DNA from: a bacterium
GTDB lineage: Bacteria > Spirochaetota > Leptospiria > Leptospirales > Leptonemataceae
Reading direction: 5' to 3'
NCBI GenBank assembly: GCA_024742665.1
Contig: JANSYA010000003.1
Coordinates: 1 to 64,000 of the forward strand
Length of the DNA stretch: 64,000 nucleotides
Positions 36,675 to 46,469 of this stretch are shown in pieces. Below the pieces are notes generated by a model, which was given only the letters and a program-made list of their open reading frames with translations, did no database searches and was not told the origin of the DNA. The number at the start of each line of letters is the position of its first letter. Position 1 is the stretch's first letter. Both the position numbers and the translations under genes were made by a program.

Positions 36675-38828
36675 ATGTTTATCACCAGCCGCACAGACTA
36701 CTACGTCACCCTCACCTGCGTCGTACTGCTCGTACTTTTCAGCTCGCTCCTGTATCTCGACTTCAATCGACGGGTCCAGGCCGGCGGCGAACAGATCGGG
36801 ACATTGCGCCAGCGGGTCAACAAGGCCCAGCGCAAGTATACGAATCAGGTCGTCTGGGAAGGACTCGATAACGAAGTCCCGGTCTATAACAACGACTCGA
36901 TTCGCACCGGAGATTATTCTTCGGCGGTGATCGAATTGCGCGACGGCACGCAGATCGACCTGTCCGAAAACAGCATGATCGTTCTGAATATCTCTGAAGA
37001 GGCGATGGACATCGACTTCGCCTACGGATCGATCGCGGCCAAGCGCGGCGAAAGCTCCGACGGCGGAGCGGCCGACGACGAAGCCCCGGCCGAACTCAAT
37101 ATTCGTTCCGACGATAAAGTCATTACGATCGAAGACAGCGACGTGTCATTGGCCCAGGGCGCCGAAGGCGAAGCCCTCGACGTTACCGTCAGTCGCGGCG
37201 AAGCGAATATCTCCAACGAATCCGGCGAAACTCAAACGGTCGGCAAAGACGAACGCGCGCGCCTGACCGAAGAATCGATCGAAGTCAAAAAAATCACGCT
37301 GCGCCCGCTGGGGCCCGCGAACGGCGGGCGCGTCTATGTCACCGGCCGCGGCAAAGCTCAGGTCAACTTCACCTGGTCGGTCGGCCAAAACGGTTCCGCG
37401 GGACCGGCGTCCGTAACTTTCGAAGTCAGCCGCAAACGCGATTTTTCAGAAATCACAAATCGTCAGACCGTGCGCGGCAACGCCGCCGGCGCAAATCTCG
37501 GCGAAGGCACCTACTACTGGCGCCTCTCCGCGACGAACAACGTCGGCCAGACCGACCGCTCGACCGTGCGCACAATTACGGTCTTAAAAAACTCTCCCCT
37601 CAACCTGCAGTCGCCCACCCAGGGCGCGCGCTTCGAGTACGTCACGACGAAGCCCCTGGTGAATTTCTCCTGGAGCGAAAACGAACTGGCCCGCGGCTAC
37701 GTGCTGGAAATCGCCGGCGACCGCGGCTTTCGCAACGTCATTCAGCAGCGGCGAACTCAGGTGAGGAATACCTCGCTCGGCCTGGACGCGGGCACCTATT
37801 TCTGGCGCGTACGCACTCAAACCACGACGGGGGGCAGCCAGACCGTCAGCCCCACCGGCACCTTTCAAATCGTCCAAAACGAAAAGACGCCGCCGCCGGC
37901 GCCCCTTTCGCCGGTCCGCGATCGGGAGATCCCGGCGGTCTTTTTCGAAAAAGAAGGCGTGGTCTTCAGCTGGAAACGCAACGCCGACGTGCAGGCCACC
38001 ACTCTGCAGATCGCCGGTGACTCGGGCTTTTCAAACGTCATCGTCAGCCGGGATTCCGGCGGCAATTTTACGAACGTGCGCCAGCCCCTGCAGCCCGGCA
38101 CATATTATTGGCGTCTGCGCGGCACCGATCGCGACGGGCGCGCCACTGATTTTTCGAAGGCGCTGCGCTTTCAGGTCGGCAGCGTCGGTCGTCTGAATCT
38201 GGTGGGGCCGGTCAACGGAGTGAACGCCGATCTGGAAGGCGTGCGCCAGAACGGCCTGGCCTTTCAGTGGAGCGCGGCGGGATTTCCTGGAACCTACCAG
38301 CTGATGATTTCAAAGAACGCGGATTTTTCCGGCGCGCTCACGGTCGACCAGCGCGTGACGGGTCTTTCCAGCCTGATTCGATTACAGGAAACCGGCGACT
38401 GGTTCTGGAAAGTTCGCGTGCTCAGCAAGAATTCGGAAGTCCTGACCGAAAGCGAGGCGCGGTCGTTTTCAATCGCCGACGCTCTGAACCAGCCCACGCC
38501 GATCTATCCGGCGGCGAACGCCACGATCGACATCACGAATGTGAACGCCCTGACCTTTCGCTGGCGGTCCAGCGGAGGCGTGTATTATAACCTGCGGGTC
38601 GCTGACAATCGCGGGAAGACCATCTTCACCTCGCGCAGCAATACGACCAGCCTGACCATGAACGATCTGCGCTCCCTGGGCGACGGACGCTTCAATTGGA
38701 CGGTGACCGCGTGTCGCGACGAATCGCGCTGCGCCCCGCCCATGTCGGCGAGTTTCGCCGTAACGGCCGGGAAAGTTGCGCCCCCGACGATCACATCGGA
38801 CGATACTCTGTATGTGATCCAGGAGTGA
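36675..38828 (+). CDS. FecR-like protein with sandwich repeats
   Basis: Start ATG 36675; the longer open frame upstream overlaps the cyclase gene and is not used. The 717-residue product has one N-terminal membrane helix (YVTLTCVVLLVLFSSLLYL), then a FecR-type domain (about 60-170: DSIRTGDYSSAVIELRDGTQIDLSENSMI). An acidic linker leads to about five repeats of about 100 residues, each with the pattern F-x-WS ... L-x-IA-D-x-F ... GTYYWR-x-R. These resemble fibronectin-type or carbohydrate-binding sandwiches. FecR in classical systems relays signals to a sigma factor; here no sigma factor is adjacent. The place between a cyclase and an exported protein suggests a surface-sensing or structural unit. 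Confidence 0.8.
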   Translation: MFITSRTDYYVTLTCVVLLVLFSSLLYLDFNRRVQAGGEQIGTLRQRVNKAQRKYTNQVVWEGLDNEVPVYNNDSIRTGDYSSAVIELRDGTQIDLSENSMIVLNISEEAMDIDFAYGSIAAKRGESSDGGAADDEAPAELNIRSDDKVITIEDSDVSLAQGAEGEALDVTVSRGEANISNESGETQTVGKDERARLTEESIEVKKITLRPLGPANGGRVYVTGRGKAQVNFTWSVGQNGSAGPASVTFEVSRKRDFSEITNRQTVRGNAAGANLGEGTYYWRLSATNNVGQTDRSTVRTITVLKNSPLNLQSPTQGARFEYVTTKPLVNFSWSENELARGYVLEIAGDRGFRNVIQQRRTQVRNTSLGLDAGTYFWRVRTQTTTGGSQTVSPTGTFQIVQNEKTPPPAPLSPVRDREIPAVFFEKEGVVFSWKRNADVQATTLQIAGDSGFSNVIVSRDSGGNFTNVRQPLQPGTYYWRLRGTDRDGRATDFSKALRFQVGSVGRLNLVGPVNGVNADLEGVRQNGLAFQWSAAGFPGTYQLMISKNADFSGALTVDQRVTGLSSLIRLQETGDWFWKVRVLSKNSEVLTESEARSFSIADALNQPTPIYPAANATIDITNVNALTFRWRSSGGVYYNLRVADNRGKTIFTSRSNTTSLTMNDLRSLGDGRFNWTVTACRDESRCAPPMSASFAVTAGKVAPPTITSDDTLYVIQE

Positions 38829-38906
38829 TCGGCGAGAATCTCCTGGATTTCGCGCGGCAGGCCACAGGCCAGTCGCCATCCGACACGAAACAGGTATAGA
38901 CCGGAT

Positions 38907-40523
38907 TTGATTCCCATCTTTCGACATAGACTGCGCTCCTCAGCAGGGGCCCTCGCGGCGTGGCCGACCCTGATCCTGGCGACCGCCCTGCTCTGGCCGT
39001 CCGGGCCCGTCTCCGCGCAAGAAGATCCCCTGGCGGTCCGCCTGAACTGGGAAGCGCGACCCGGCGCCAACGAATACTGGCTGCAAATCCGCGATGAAGA
39101 TCGCGAGACCGTCATCGATAAACGCGTGGCCGGCGAGTCCCTGACCTTTCGCCTACAGCCCGGAGATTATTCCCAGCGAATTTCCGCCGTGAACCGACTG
39201 GGCACCGCCGGAACCTGGTCGCCCTGGCAGCCCCTGCGCATTCGCATCACCCGTGTCCCGCTGATCGGCGCGATCAAGCCGGTCGGCGAAGAAGCGGCGG
39301 ACGGTTCGCGCACAGTCGAAGTGCGCGGCCGATATTTTACCGACCATACGAAAGTTTTTTTAGAACGTCCGGGCAAAGCGCCGCAGGAAGTTCCGGTTAC
39401 TTTAAGAGAATCTTCGCGCCTGCTCGTGCTGCTGCGCCCGGCCGACATCGGCGACGGACGCTACAGCCTGGTTGTGCAAAATCCGCGCGGCTTAAAAAAG
39501 ACCAAAGACGACACGGTGGCCGTTCTGGACCGCCGCATTGAAATCCCCGAGGCGGCGCAGCAGCCGGTGCCCGAGGTCGCGGAGGCGGACGAAGACGAGA
39601 ATGATCGCGGTCCCGTCCAGAGCGGCGACTGGCGGACTTTAGTTCCGGGCCTGCCGGCGTATACGCGCGGCGAAGGCGGCGGCGCCTGGGTGGGCGCAAT
39701 CGGCGGCATGTTTCTGCTGATGGCTACGGAGTACGAAGCGGGAGTCAACGCCCGCGAAACCTTCGAGCGCCGGCCCTACGCCCGCTATTTTAACGACATC
39801 GGCCTGTTTGGATTCGTCACGGCGAGCGCCAATCCGTCGATTGAACAAATCGGACTCTTTAGCCTGGCCTATCTTCGTGACCAGCGCGAAGCCGAGCGGG
39901 CCTACAGCCGCCATCGCAATCGACAGGTCTACCTGGGTTCCGCGATCGTCCTGACCTGGGGCGCGCACTTTATATACGAAAACCGGGATCGCTGGCGCAT
40001 GAGCCATCTGGTGCCGGGCCTGACTCAATCAAACCGGGGCGAAGGCGGCCGGGCCGGATTCTGGATGGGCACCCTGGGCACTCTCGGCGTCGCGGCGCTG
40101 TCGGAATATCGCGCGGCGGAAGTCGCCTTTCGCGGCGTAGATCGCAACGTGACCGGCAAGCTGATCGCGGAGCCGGCCGTCGCGATTGTGGGCTCGCAAT
40201 TTCTGGGTATCAGCACGGACCTGGCATTCTTGGGTTATAACCGGGCGCGCTCGGGCATCGCACGCAAGATCCGTCGCGCGCGGGGACGCCAGCGCAACGC
40301 CAGTTATCTTACAGCGGCTTTCGCCGCGCTCTACTTCGGACAGATCATCGACGCAACCCTTTCCGGCGATCGACCGGCCGACAACCCGGCTCCGGACGCA
40401 GGCGGCATTGAAAGCGAAAACCGGAGCGGCGGTGCTTTTGCTTCACCGAGCCTGCAGCGTTCGTACTCGCTGAATCCAGAGGACGAAGTCCACCACATGA
40501 GTTTTCAAATCTATTTCGAATAG
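38907..40523 (+). CDS. Exported envelope protein, possible outer-membrane part
   Basis: The frame starts with TTG at 38907, followed by a signal peptide (WPTLILATALLWPSGPVSAQ). The 538-residue product has a sandwich domain like those of the upstream protein (WEARPGANEYWLQIRDEDRE, LQPGDYSQRISAVN). Next comes an IPT-like domain (IGAIKPVGEE to GRYSLVVQNPRG), an acidic linker, and a C-terminal half with several hydrophobic segments (GAWVGAIGGMFLLMA, AGFWMGTLGTLGVAAL) ending in MSFQIYFE. A twice-repeated LVPGL(P/T) motif marks that half. Family not recognised. It is the third gene of the cyclase-FecR unit. Confidence 0.7.
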   Translation: MIPIFRHRLRSSAGALAAWPTLILATALLWPSGPVSAQEDPLAVRLNWEARPGANEYWLQIRDEDRETVIDKRVAGESLTFRLQPGDYSQRISAVNRLGTAGTWSPWQPLRIRITRVPLIGAIKPVGEEAADGSRTVEVRGRYFTDHTKVFLERPGKAPQEVPVTLRESSRLLVLLRPADIGDGRYSLVVQNPRGLKKTKDDTVAVLDRRIEIPEAAQQPVPEVAEADEDENDRGPVQSGDWRTLVPGLPAYTRGEGGGAWVGAIGGMFLLMATEYEAGVNARETFERRPYARYFNDIGLFGFVTASANPSIEQIGLFSLAYLRDQREAERAYSRHRNRQVYLGSAIVLTWGAHFIYENRDRWRMSHLVPGLTQSNRGEGGRAGFWMGTLGTLGVAALSEYRAAEVAFRGVDRNVTGKLIAEPAVAIVGSQFLGISTDLAFLGYNRARSGIARKIRRARGRQRNASYLTAAFAALYFGQIIDATLSGDRPADNPAPDAGGIESENRSGGAFASPSLQRSYSLNPEDEVHHMSFQIYFE

Positions 40524-40537
40524 AACTGAAAGGCAGA

Positions 40538-40981
40538 TCAGTCCGTTTTCAACGGCGGCTCGATTCGCTTGCCGATTTTCGCTTTGCCGCTGAAGTCTTC
40601 GCCGATCAGAAGATTCACTGTCACTCCGTCGCCTTCGATAATATTCCCCTTGAGAATATTGATTGTAACCGGGCCGTTGGCGACGGTGCCTTCCATGAAG
40701 TTGATCCACAGATTGCGGATTTTTTTCCCGCGCACGTCGCCCTGCAAATAGTCGATGGCGACGGTCTTCGCGTCGCTGACGTCTCCGTTCACGTACGTAA
40801 AGTTTTTGCCTCTGGGCGAGAGCAATTCGCCCTCGTGCACCCGCACTTCCGGCGCTTCCACTTTTCCACCGGGGCAGGCGGTGAGCGTAACGCTCAGGCA
40901 GCAAGCCAGGCAGACCAGGGCCAGCGGTCGGCCGGCGGCCCGACGAGATAGTTGCGTTAACTTTGATTGGTGCTGATTCAT
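40538..40981 (-). CDS. Small lipoprotein of unknown function
   Basis: A 147-residue protein with an N-terminal signal and lipobox (LSVTLTAC, Cys near residue 36), so it is likely acylated. The mature part is a run of short strands with regularly spaced N-G and I-L/I pairs (DYLQGDVRGKKIRNLWINFMEGTV, INILKGNIIEGDGVTVNLLIGEDFSG), which looks like a small beta-helix. No family recognised. It lies 21 bases downstream of plsX in the same direction. Confidence 0.7.
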   Translation of the reverse strand: MNQHQSKLTQLSRRAAGRPLALVCLACCLSVTLTACPGGKVEAPEVRVHEGELLSPRGKNFTYVNGDVSDAKTVAIDYLQGDVRGKKIRNLWINFMEGTVANGPVTINILKGNIIEGDGVTVNLLIGEDFSGKAKIGKRIEPPLKTD

Positions 40982-41002
40982 AAGATTCCAGTTCAGGTGT
41001 AT

Positions 41003-42004
41003 TCAGGTGTGCTTTTTGATTTCCGCCGCGATCTTCGCGGCCAGGTCGACCCGCGCCGCGTTTTCTACGGCGCGGATGGCATTTTTATAGGCCTGGGCGT
41101 TCGAGCTGCCGTGACCGATGATGCAGTTGCCGTTCACTCCGAGCAGCGGCGCGCCGCCGTACTCGGTGTAGTCCATGCGCTTGCGAATCATCTGCAGTGT
41201 GGGCTTGAGCATATAGGCGCCGGTGCGGCCGAGAGCCGTCGCGCCGATCTCCTGCTTCATCAAATTGAAAATCGATCGCGCGAGTCCCTCCGTCGCCTTC
41301 AGGACGATGTTGCCCAGGAAGCCGTCGCAAACCACGACGTCGGAGGTGCGACCGCCGCCGTACAGATCGCGGCCTTCGATGTTGCCGATAAAATTGTACG
41401 GCAGCTTGCGCAGGGCCTCGTGCGCGGTGAGCACCACATAGTTGCCTTTTTTGCTTTCTTCCCCATTCGATAACAGGGCCACCCGCGGATTTTCGACCTG
41501 TAAAATTTCCCGGGAGTAGACCTGCCCCATGATGCCGAACTGCACCAGCCAGGGAGCCTTGCAGTCGACGTTGGCGCCGGAGTCCAGCAGAACGGTGGTG
41601 CCGCCGTCTTCTCGCGGCAGCGGCGAAGCGATCGAAGGGCGATCGACGCCTTTGATCCGACCCAGCTCCCACATAGCCGCGGCCATGGTCGCGCCGGTAT
41701 TTCCAGGCGAAAAGAAGCCGACTGCCCGGCCCTCTTTGACCAGGCGGGCGGCGACCATCACAGATGAGTTGGGTTTCGCCCGGACCGCCCGGGCGGGCGA
41801 CTCGGTCATTTCAATCACATCTTCGGAGGCGACAATTTCGATGTTCGCGGTGTCCGCAGAGTGGCGAAACAGGGCGTGGCCGAGAGTTTCTTCGTCGCCG
41901 ACCAGGATGACGCGCGAGTTGAATTCGCGCACGGCCTGGATTGCGCCGTGAACGGCGGTTTCCACGCCGGTCTCTCCGCTCATCACATCTACGGCAACCC
42001 ACAC
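41003..42004 (-). CDS. plsX: Phosphate acyltransferase PlsX
   Basis: A 333-residue enzyme that turns acyl-ACP into acyl-phosphate, the first step of membrane phospholipid synthesis in most bacteria. The GTG at 42002-42004 opens directly with the family's first strand (VAVDVMSGETG; usually D-x-MGGD). Conserved blocks include GFFSPGNTGATMAA, LLDSGANVDCKAPWLVQFG, LLSNGEESKKGN, NFIGNIEGRD, VVCDGFLGNIVLK and YGGAPLLGVNGNCIIGHGSS. The Met-Ser in place of the usual Gly-Gly is a mild oddity. It follows rpmF in the same direction, as in many bacteria. Confidence 0.95.
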   Translation of the reverse strand: MWVAVDVMSGETGVETAVHGAIQAVREFNSRVILVGDEETLGHALFRHSADTANIEIVASEDVIEMTESPARAVRAKPNSSVMVAARLVKEGRAVGFFSPGNTGATMAAAMWELGRIKGVDRPSIASPLPREDGGTTVLLDSGANVDCKAPWLVQFGIMGQVYSREILQVENPRVALLSNGEESKKGNYVVLTAHEALRKLPYNFIGNIEGRDLYGGGRTSDVVVCDGFLGNIVLKATEGLARSIFNLMKQEIGATALGRTGAYMLKPTLQMIRKRMDYTEYGGAPLLGVNGNCIIGHGSSNAQAYKNAIRAVENAARVDLAAKIAAEIKKHT

Positions 42005-42063
42005 AATTCCCGGGTAAGTCCGGAAGACCAGGGCGTAAAGCGATTATTAAAACTTCGGAAGAT

Positions 42064-42081
42064 CGGTCGAAAAATCGACCG
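42064..42081 (-). terminator. Hairpin between rpmF and plsX
   Basis: A 7-bp perfect stem (cggtcga / tcgaccg) with loop aaaa lies between the rpmF stop and the plsX start, followed on the minus strand by a T-rich stretch. It may attenuate read-through from rpmF into plsX. It resembles the acpP hairpin in stem sequence. Confidence 0.5.
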
Positions 42082-42102
42082 ACGAAGGTTGGAAGCGGGC
42101 GA

Positions 42103-42297
42103 TCAGGCGGCGCTGTTTTTTTGCTTCGGAGCGATTACGACGCGGTCTTTGTAGAAACCACACTCCGTGCAGACCCGGTGGGGCATGATAAAGGATCCGC
42201 AGTTTTTGCAGGGCACGAGATGGGGCCGCCCGATGGCATGGTGCGCCCGGCGGGATCTTTTCTTTTGCAACGAGGTCTTTCGCTTTGGTACGGCCAT
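42103..42297 (-). CDS. rpmF: Ribosomal protein L32
   Basis: A 64-residue basic protein starting at ATG 42295-42297 (MAVPKRKTS, the classical L32 N-terminus). The zinc ribbon C-KN-C (about 31-34) and C-TE-C (about 44-47) is complete, and it ends in a lysine-rich tail. A longer frame upstream is not needed. The usual DUF177/YceD gene upstream of rpmF is absent here; the gene instead faces pheS. Confidence 0.96.
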   Translation of the reverse strand: MAVPKRKTSLQKKRSRRAHHAIGRPHLVPCKNCGSFIMPHRVCTECGFYKDRVVIAPKQKNSAA

Positions 42298-42486
42298 TTG
42301 ATCCAGCGTTTCGTGTGGCAATTCCCGGTCAAGCAGCTTTGTGGATTTCGGCCCACATACGCGTCCCAGAACTCTACCGGTCCTGCCGGAGCCGGGCCGA
42401 GCCCTCGAAATACCGGACCGGCGCGACGCGCCTCTAAAGCGCCGTAAACCTTGACACCTGGCGGCTGCCTGGCGGCTCTGCTTGCT

Positions 42487-43497
42487 ATGCCTGATGAGAG
42501 CGCTGGCGGCGCATTACAATCGAAAATTACGGAACTCGGCGCGGCGGCTCTGGCCGCCCTGGACTCCTGCGCAAGTCCCGGGGAGCTCGACGCAGCCTAT
42601 CAGCAGTATCTTGGCAAAAAAGGCGAGCTGAGCGCCATCATGAAAGGCTTCGGCGCCCTGAGTCCCGAGGAAAAAAAATCTACCGGCCAGGTCATGCACC
42701 AGACCCGCACGGGCATTGAAGAGCGCTTCGCCGCGCGCAAGCAGAGCCTGGAAGAGGAAGCCCTGGCGGCGCGGCTCGCAGAAGAAGCCTACGACGCTCT
42801 GCGCCCGCTGTCAGCGGAGCGCGGACATCTGCATCCCATCTCGCAGCTGCAGATGCAGGTCGAAGAGATCTTCAGCAACATGGGCTTTCGCATCATGGAC
42901 GGACCGGAAGTCGAAACCGACCTGCACAATTTCGGCCGCCTGAACTTTTCCGACGACCACCCCGCCCGGGACATGCAGGATACGATCTGGACCGTCGACG
43001 GCAATCTCATGCGCACGCATACCTCGACGATCCAGGTGCGGACCATGCAGAAGCTCAAACCGCCCTTTCGCATTATCGCGCCCGGCCGCGTCTTTCGCTA
43101 CGAAGAGACCGACGCGACCCACGAGAATACCTTTCACCAGGTCGAGGGCATGCTGATCGACCGCGACGTGAGCGTGGCTCATATCATCCATATTATGAAG
43201 ACTTTTCTTTCGGAGATCTTCGAACGCGAAATCAAAGTCCGGCTGCGGCCTGGTTATTTCCCCTTCGTCGAGCCCGGCTTTGAGCTGGACTATCTGCGCG
43301 AGGACGGCCGCTGGCTGGAACTGATGCCCTGCGGCATGGTGCATCCGAACGTGCTGCGAGCCGGCGGCATCGATCCGGAAGAGTGGTCGGGCTTCGCCTT
43401 CGGCCTGGGACTGGACCGCCTGGTAATGATGCGATACGGCATCGAAGACATCCGACATATGCTCGCGGGCAATTTACGTTTTCAGCAGCAGTTCTAA
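42487..43497 (+). CDS. pheS: Phenylalanine-tRNA ligase alpha subunit
   Basis: A 336-residue class II synthetase subunit, start ATG 42487 (a TTG at 42451 adds only 12 residues). The N-terminal coiled coil ([24 protein letters not shown]) is followed by the catalytic core: [27 protein letters not shown], the motif 2 region [28 protein letters not shown] and motif 3 [22 protein letters not shown]. With PheT it forms the alpha2-beta2 enzyme that charges tRNA-Phe. pheT follows 82 bases downstream. Confidence 0.97.
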   Translation: MPDESAGGALQSKITELGAAALAALDSCASPGELDAAYQQYLGKKGELSAIMKGFGALSPEEKKSTGQVMHQTRTGIEERFAARKQSLEEEALAARLAEEAYDALRPLSAERGHLHPISQLQMQVEEIFSNMGFRIMDGPEVETDLHNFGRLNFSDDHPARDMQDTIWTVDGNLMRTHTSTIQVRTMQKLKPPFRIIAPGRVFRYEETDATHENTFHQVEGMLIDRDVSVAHIIHIMKTFLSEIFEREIKVRLRPGYFPFVEPGFELDYLREDGRWLELMPCGMVHPNVLRAGGIDPEEWSGFAFGLGLDRLVMMRYGIEDIRHMLAGNLRFQQQF

Positions 43498-43579
43498 ACG
43501 GACCGCCCGGAATTCCCTTCGCGCGATTCGCCGACCCGGATAGCGCGCTCGCAAACTATACGCATACAACTGAACGACT

Positions 43580-46372
43580 ATGAAATTATCACTCAACTGG
43601 CTCAATGATTACGTAGACCTGGGCGACGTCCCGATCGAAGAACTCGTCGATCGCCTGACCCTGGCGGTCTGCGAAGTGGAAGGCGTCGAAGAAGTCTTCG
43701 GACATCTCGATCAGATTCACGTCGCCCTGATTGAGAGTCTCGAAAAGCATCCCGACGCGGATCGTCTGAACGTCTGTCAGGTCAAAGACGGCAAGCATAC
43801 CCACCAGATCGTCTGCGGCGCGCCGAACGTTCGCGCGGGCATGTTCGCGCCCCTGGCGATCGTCGGAGCACGTTTGCCCAAAAGCGAGGGCGAATTTTTA
43901 GAAATCAAGCCGGCGAAACTGCGGGGCGTCGCTTCGAACGGCATGCTGTGCAGTCCCGGCGAGCTGGGACTTGCGCCGCTTACGGGGGAAGTCGACGGCC
44001 TGATCGATCTGGAAACCGTGCCGGCGCTTGCGGGCCACTCAGGATCGAATCAACTCAAGCACGGCACGGCGCTTTCGAAGCTCCTGCCGCTGAAAGATAC
44101 GATTCTGGACATCGATAATAAGTCGATCACGCATCGCCCGGACCTGTGGTGCCATTTCGGTTTCGCCCGGGAGATCGCCGCGATCTACGGCAAGAAACTC
44201 AAGTACGATCCGATCGTTAAGCGCGCGAAACGCCAGCCGAAAAGCGACGCGAAGCTGCCGGCGAAAAAGATCGTCATTCAAGACGGCGCAGCGCTTGCCT
44301 ACTACGGCCGGGCCCTGGCCGGCGTAAAAATCGGGCCCGCCCCGCTCTACATGCAGGCGCGATTGATCAACGTGGGCCAGCGGCCGATCAACAATATCGT
44401 CGACGCTTCGAACTACGTCATGCTCGAACTGGGCCAGCCCAATCACACCTTCGATGCGAAAACGCTGAAAAGCGATACGGTCACTGTGGCTCTCGCAAAT
44501 CCGTCGAAAAAGCCGGCGCAAAACAAAGCGAAAGCCGACACGCCCTATAAATGCAAAAGCTTCACGACTCTCGACGGCCAGCAGCGCGATGTTCCGTCGG
44601 ATTCGATTTTGATTCTGGACGGGCCGGTGGGTGCTAAGGCGACCCCTGTCCCCGTGGCATTGGGCGGCATTATGGGCGGCGAAAGCTCCGGCGTCGCAGA
44701 CGATACTGACGCACTCTTTCTGGAATCGGCGACCTTTCCGCGCGAGCGCATTCGCCCGGCCATCGCCCGCGTGGGACTGCGCACCGACTCCGCCCAGCGC
44801 TTCGAAAAAGGGCAGGACCCGGCGAAAGCGAAACCGGCGATCGACCGCCTGGCCGAGCTGATCGCCGAAACCTGCCCCGATCTACGCCAGGGCAAGACGA
44901 CCGGTGCAAGTCCCCAAAAAGAACGGCGCAATAAGATCACAGTCGCTCTGAGTTTCTTAAGAGCGCGCCTGGGCTTCGATGTCTCGGAGAAACTGGTCAC
45001 GGATATTCTGACCCGCCTGAACTTCGAGGTCGTCGTAAAGGGCGGCAAAGTTTCGGCCGCGACCGCGAAAAATAAAAAGAAGCAAAGCGCCGCGAAACAG
45101 AATCCGAAAGACGCGGACGTGATCTTTCAAATCACGGCGCCGACCTACCGTTCGCAGTACGACGTAAGCATCCCCGAAGACATTGTCGAAGAGCTCGGCC
45201 GCGTGTACGGCTATGACAACGTGGAACCGACCGCGCCGATGGCGAAAGTCGAACCCACGCCGCCGAATCGTGAACGTCTACTCAGCAATCGCATCAAACG
45301 ATTCCTGGCGACGGCCGGCGGCTACAGCGAAGCCTTCGGCTATTCGTTCGCCGCTGAAGCCGACAACGCGGCGTTTTCGGACGGCGCGCGCTACGACGCG
45401 TGGGCTGCGAATCAGAATACGAACGGAAGCGAAAGTGCTAAAGCCACGCTGCGCCCGGCGGAGGCGGTCGCCGCCCTGCCCCTGAAGAATCCGGTTTTTA
45501 TGGATCGGCCGGAGCTGCGCCTTTCTCAGCTGCCGGGGCTGTTGCGACAGGTCGCCGGCAACCAGGATCGTTTTTCGGACGTGCGTTTATTCGAATTCGG
45601 TCGCGTGTACTATAAAACTCCGGCGAATATAAACAAGCCGGTGCTGGCGACCGAAAGCAAGCGCTTCACTCTCGTTCATCTTCCGCCTGCAACGACCGCG
45701 AAAGCGCCCGCCGATGCGGGCATGCAGGCGATGCTCGAAACCCGCTCCGAATTTCATGCTCTACTGGAACTGCGCGCATTCCTGACTCGCCTCTTCGGCG
45801 ACGTGGGCTATGATAATAACGGCGGCGGCCCGGGCGGCTGCGTGCGCTTTCGGGCCGCGGCTGCAGACGCGGCGCCCGCCTGGCTCCATCCCGGCGCGGC
45901 GCTGGAAATCGTCGCGGCTCCCGACGCCGGCCGGGCGGCCGGACTCGTACTCGGACATCTCGGGATTCTGCATCCCGGCGTGCAGGCCAGGGCCGAACTG
46001 AAACGAGCGGCGGTCGTCGCCGACCTGGACTATACTGCGATCTTCGAACTGGCCGACGCGGCCCGCCAGCGCATCGACTACAGCCCGCCTTCGGTCTATC
46101 CGGATTCTCACTTCGAGATTTCGGTGATCATGGACGACCGGCTCGGCACCCATCGCCCGGTCGAGCTGATCGAGGAGCTGAGACTGCCCGAAATTCGCGA
46201 CATTCGCATGCTGACGGTCTATCGCGGGGAACCGCTGCCTTCGAATAAGAAGTCAGTCAGCTACGAACTACGCGCCGCCCGGGACGGCGGCACGCTGACC
46301 GGCGAAGAGCTACAGACGCTGCTCGATCGAATAGTCGCCCGCCTGGCGGAAAACGACATTCCTCTGCGCTGA
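43580..46372 (+). CDS. pheT: Phenylalanine-tRNA ligase beta subunit, enlarged
   Basis: A 930-residue subunit, about 130 longer than usual. The N-terminal region (MKLSLNWLNDYV), the EMAP-like tRNA-binding domain (about 40-150: HPDADRLNVCQVKDG, IVCGAPNVRAGM), the B3/B4 editing region (RPDLWCHFG, NNIVDASNYVMLELGQPNHTFD, GIMGGESSGVADDT), B5 (YDVSIPEDIVEELGRVYGYDN) and the C-terminal anticodon-binding domain (YPDSHFEISVIMDD) are all present. The extra length comes mainly from lysine/alanine-rich insertions at about 213-235, 305-327 and 488-512. The gene ends at a strong terminator. Confidence 0.96.
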   Translation: MKLSLNWLNDYVDLGDVPIEELVDRLTLAVCEVEGVEEVFGHLDQIHVALIESLEKHPDADRLNVCQVKDGKHTHQIVCGAPNVRAGMFAPLAIVGARLPKSEGEFLEIKPAKLRGVASNGMLCSPGELGLAPLTGEVDGLIDLETVPALAGHSGSNQLKHGTALSKLLPLKDTILDIDNKSITHRPDLWCHFGFAREIAAIYGKKLKYDPIVKRAKRQPKSDAKLPAKKIVIQDGAALAYYGRALAGVKIGPAPLYMQARLINVGQRPINNIVDASNYVMLELGQPNHTFDAKTLKSDTVTVALANPSKKPAQNKAKADTPYKCKSFTTLDGQQRDVPSDSILILDGPVGAKATPVPVALGGIMGGESSGVADDTDALFLESATFPRERIRPAIARVGLRTDSAQRFEKGQDPAKAKPAIDRLAELIAETCPDLRQGKTTGASPQKERRNKITVALSFLRARLGFDVSEKLVTDILTRLNFEVVVKGGKVSAATAKNKKKQSAAKQNPKDADVIFQITAPTYRSQYDVSIPEDIVEELGRVYGYDNVEPTAPMAKVEPTPPNRERLLSNRIKRFLATAGGYSEAFGYSFAAEADNAAFSDGARYDAWAANQNTNGSESAKATLRPAEAVAALPLKNPVFMDRPELRLSQLPGLLRQVAGNQDRFSDVRLFEFGRVYYKTPANINKPVLATESKRFTLVHLPPATTAKAPADAGMQAMLETRSEFHALLELRAFLTRLFGDVGYDNNGGGPGGCVRFRAAAADAAPAWLHPGAALEIVAAPDAGRAAGLVLGHLGILHPGVQARAELKRAAVVADLDYTAIFELADAARQRIDYSPPSVYPDSHFEISVIMDDRLGTHRPVELIEELRLPEIRDIRMLTVYRGEPLPSNKKSVSYELRAARDGGTLTGEELQTLLDRIVARLAENDIPLR

Positions 46373-46377
46373 TAAAA

Positions 46378-46411
46378 AAAGCCGGGCCCGTGAATTCACG
46401 AGCCCGGCTTT
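46378..46411. terminator. Bidirectional terminator between pheT and the phasin-like gene
   Basis: Stem aaagccgggc / gcccggcttt, extended inward by the self-complementary cgtgaattcacg. A-run on the left and T-run on the right make it a terminator for both convergent genes. Confidence 0.9.
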
Positions 46412-46469
46412 CGCTTTCGATCGGTGCGCATTCGAATCGCGCTGAATGCGACGCTTCGATGCTGCGCGC

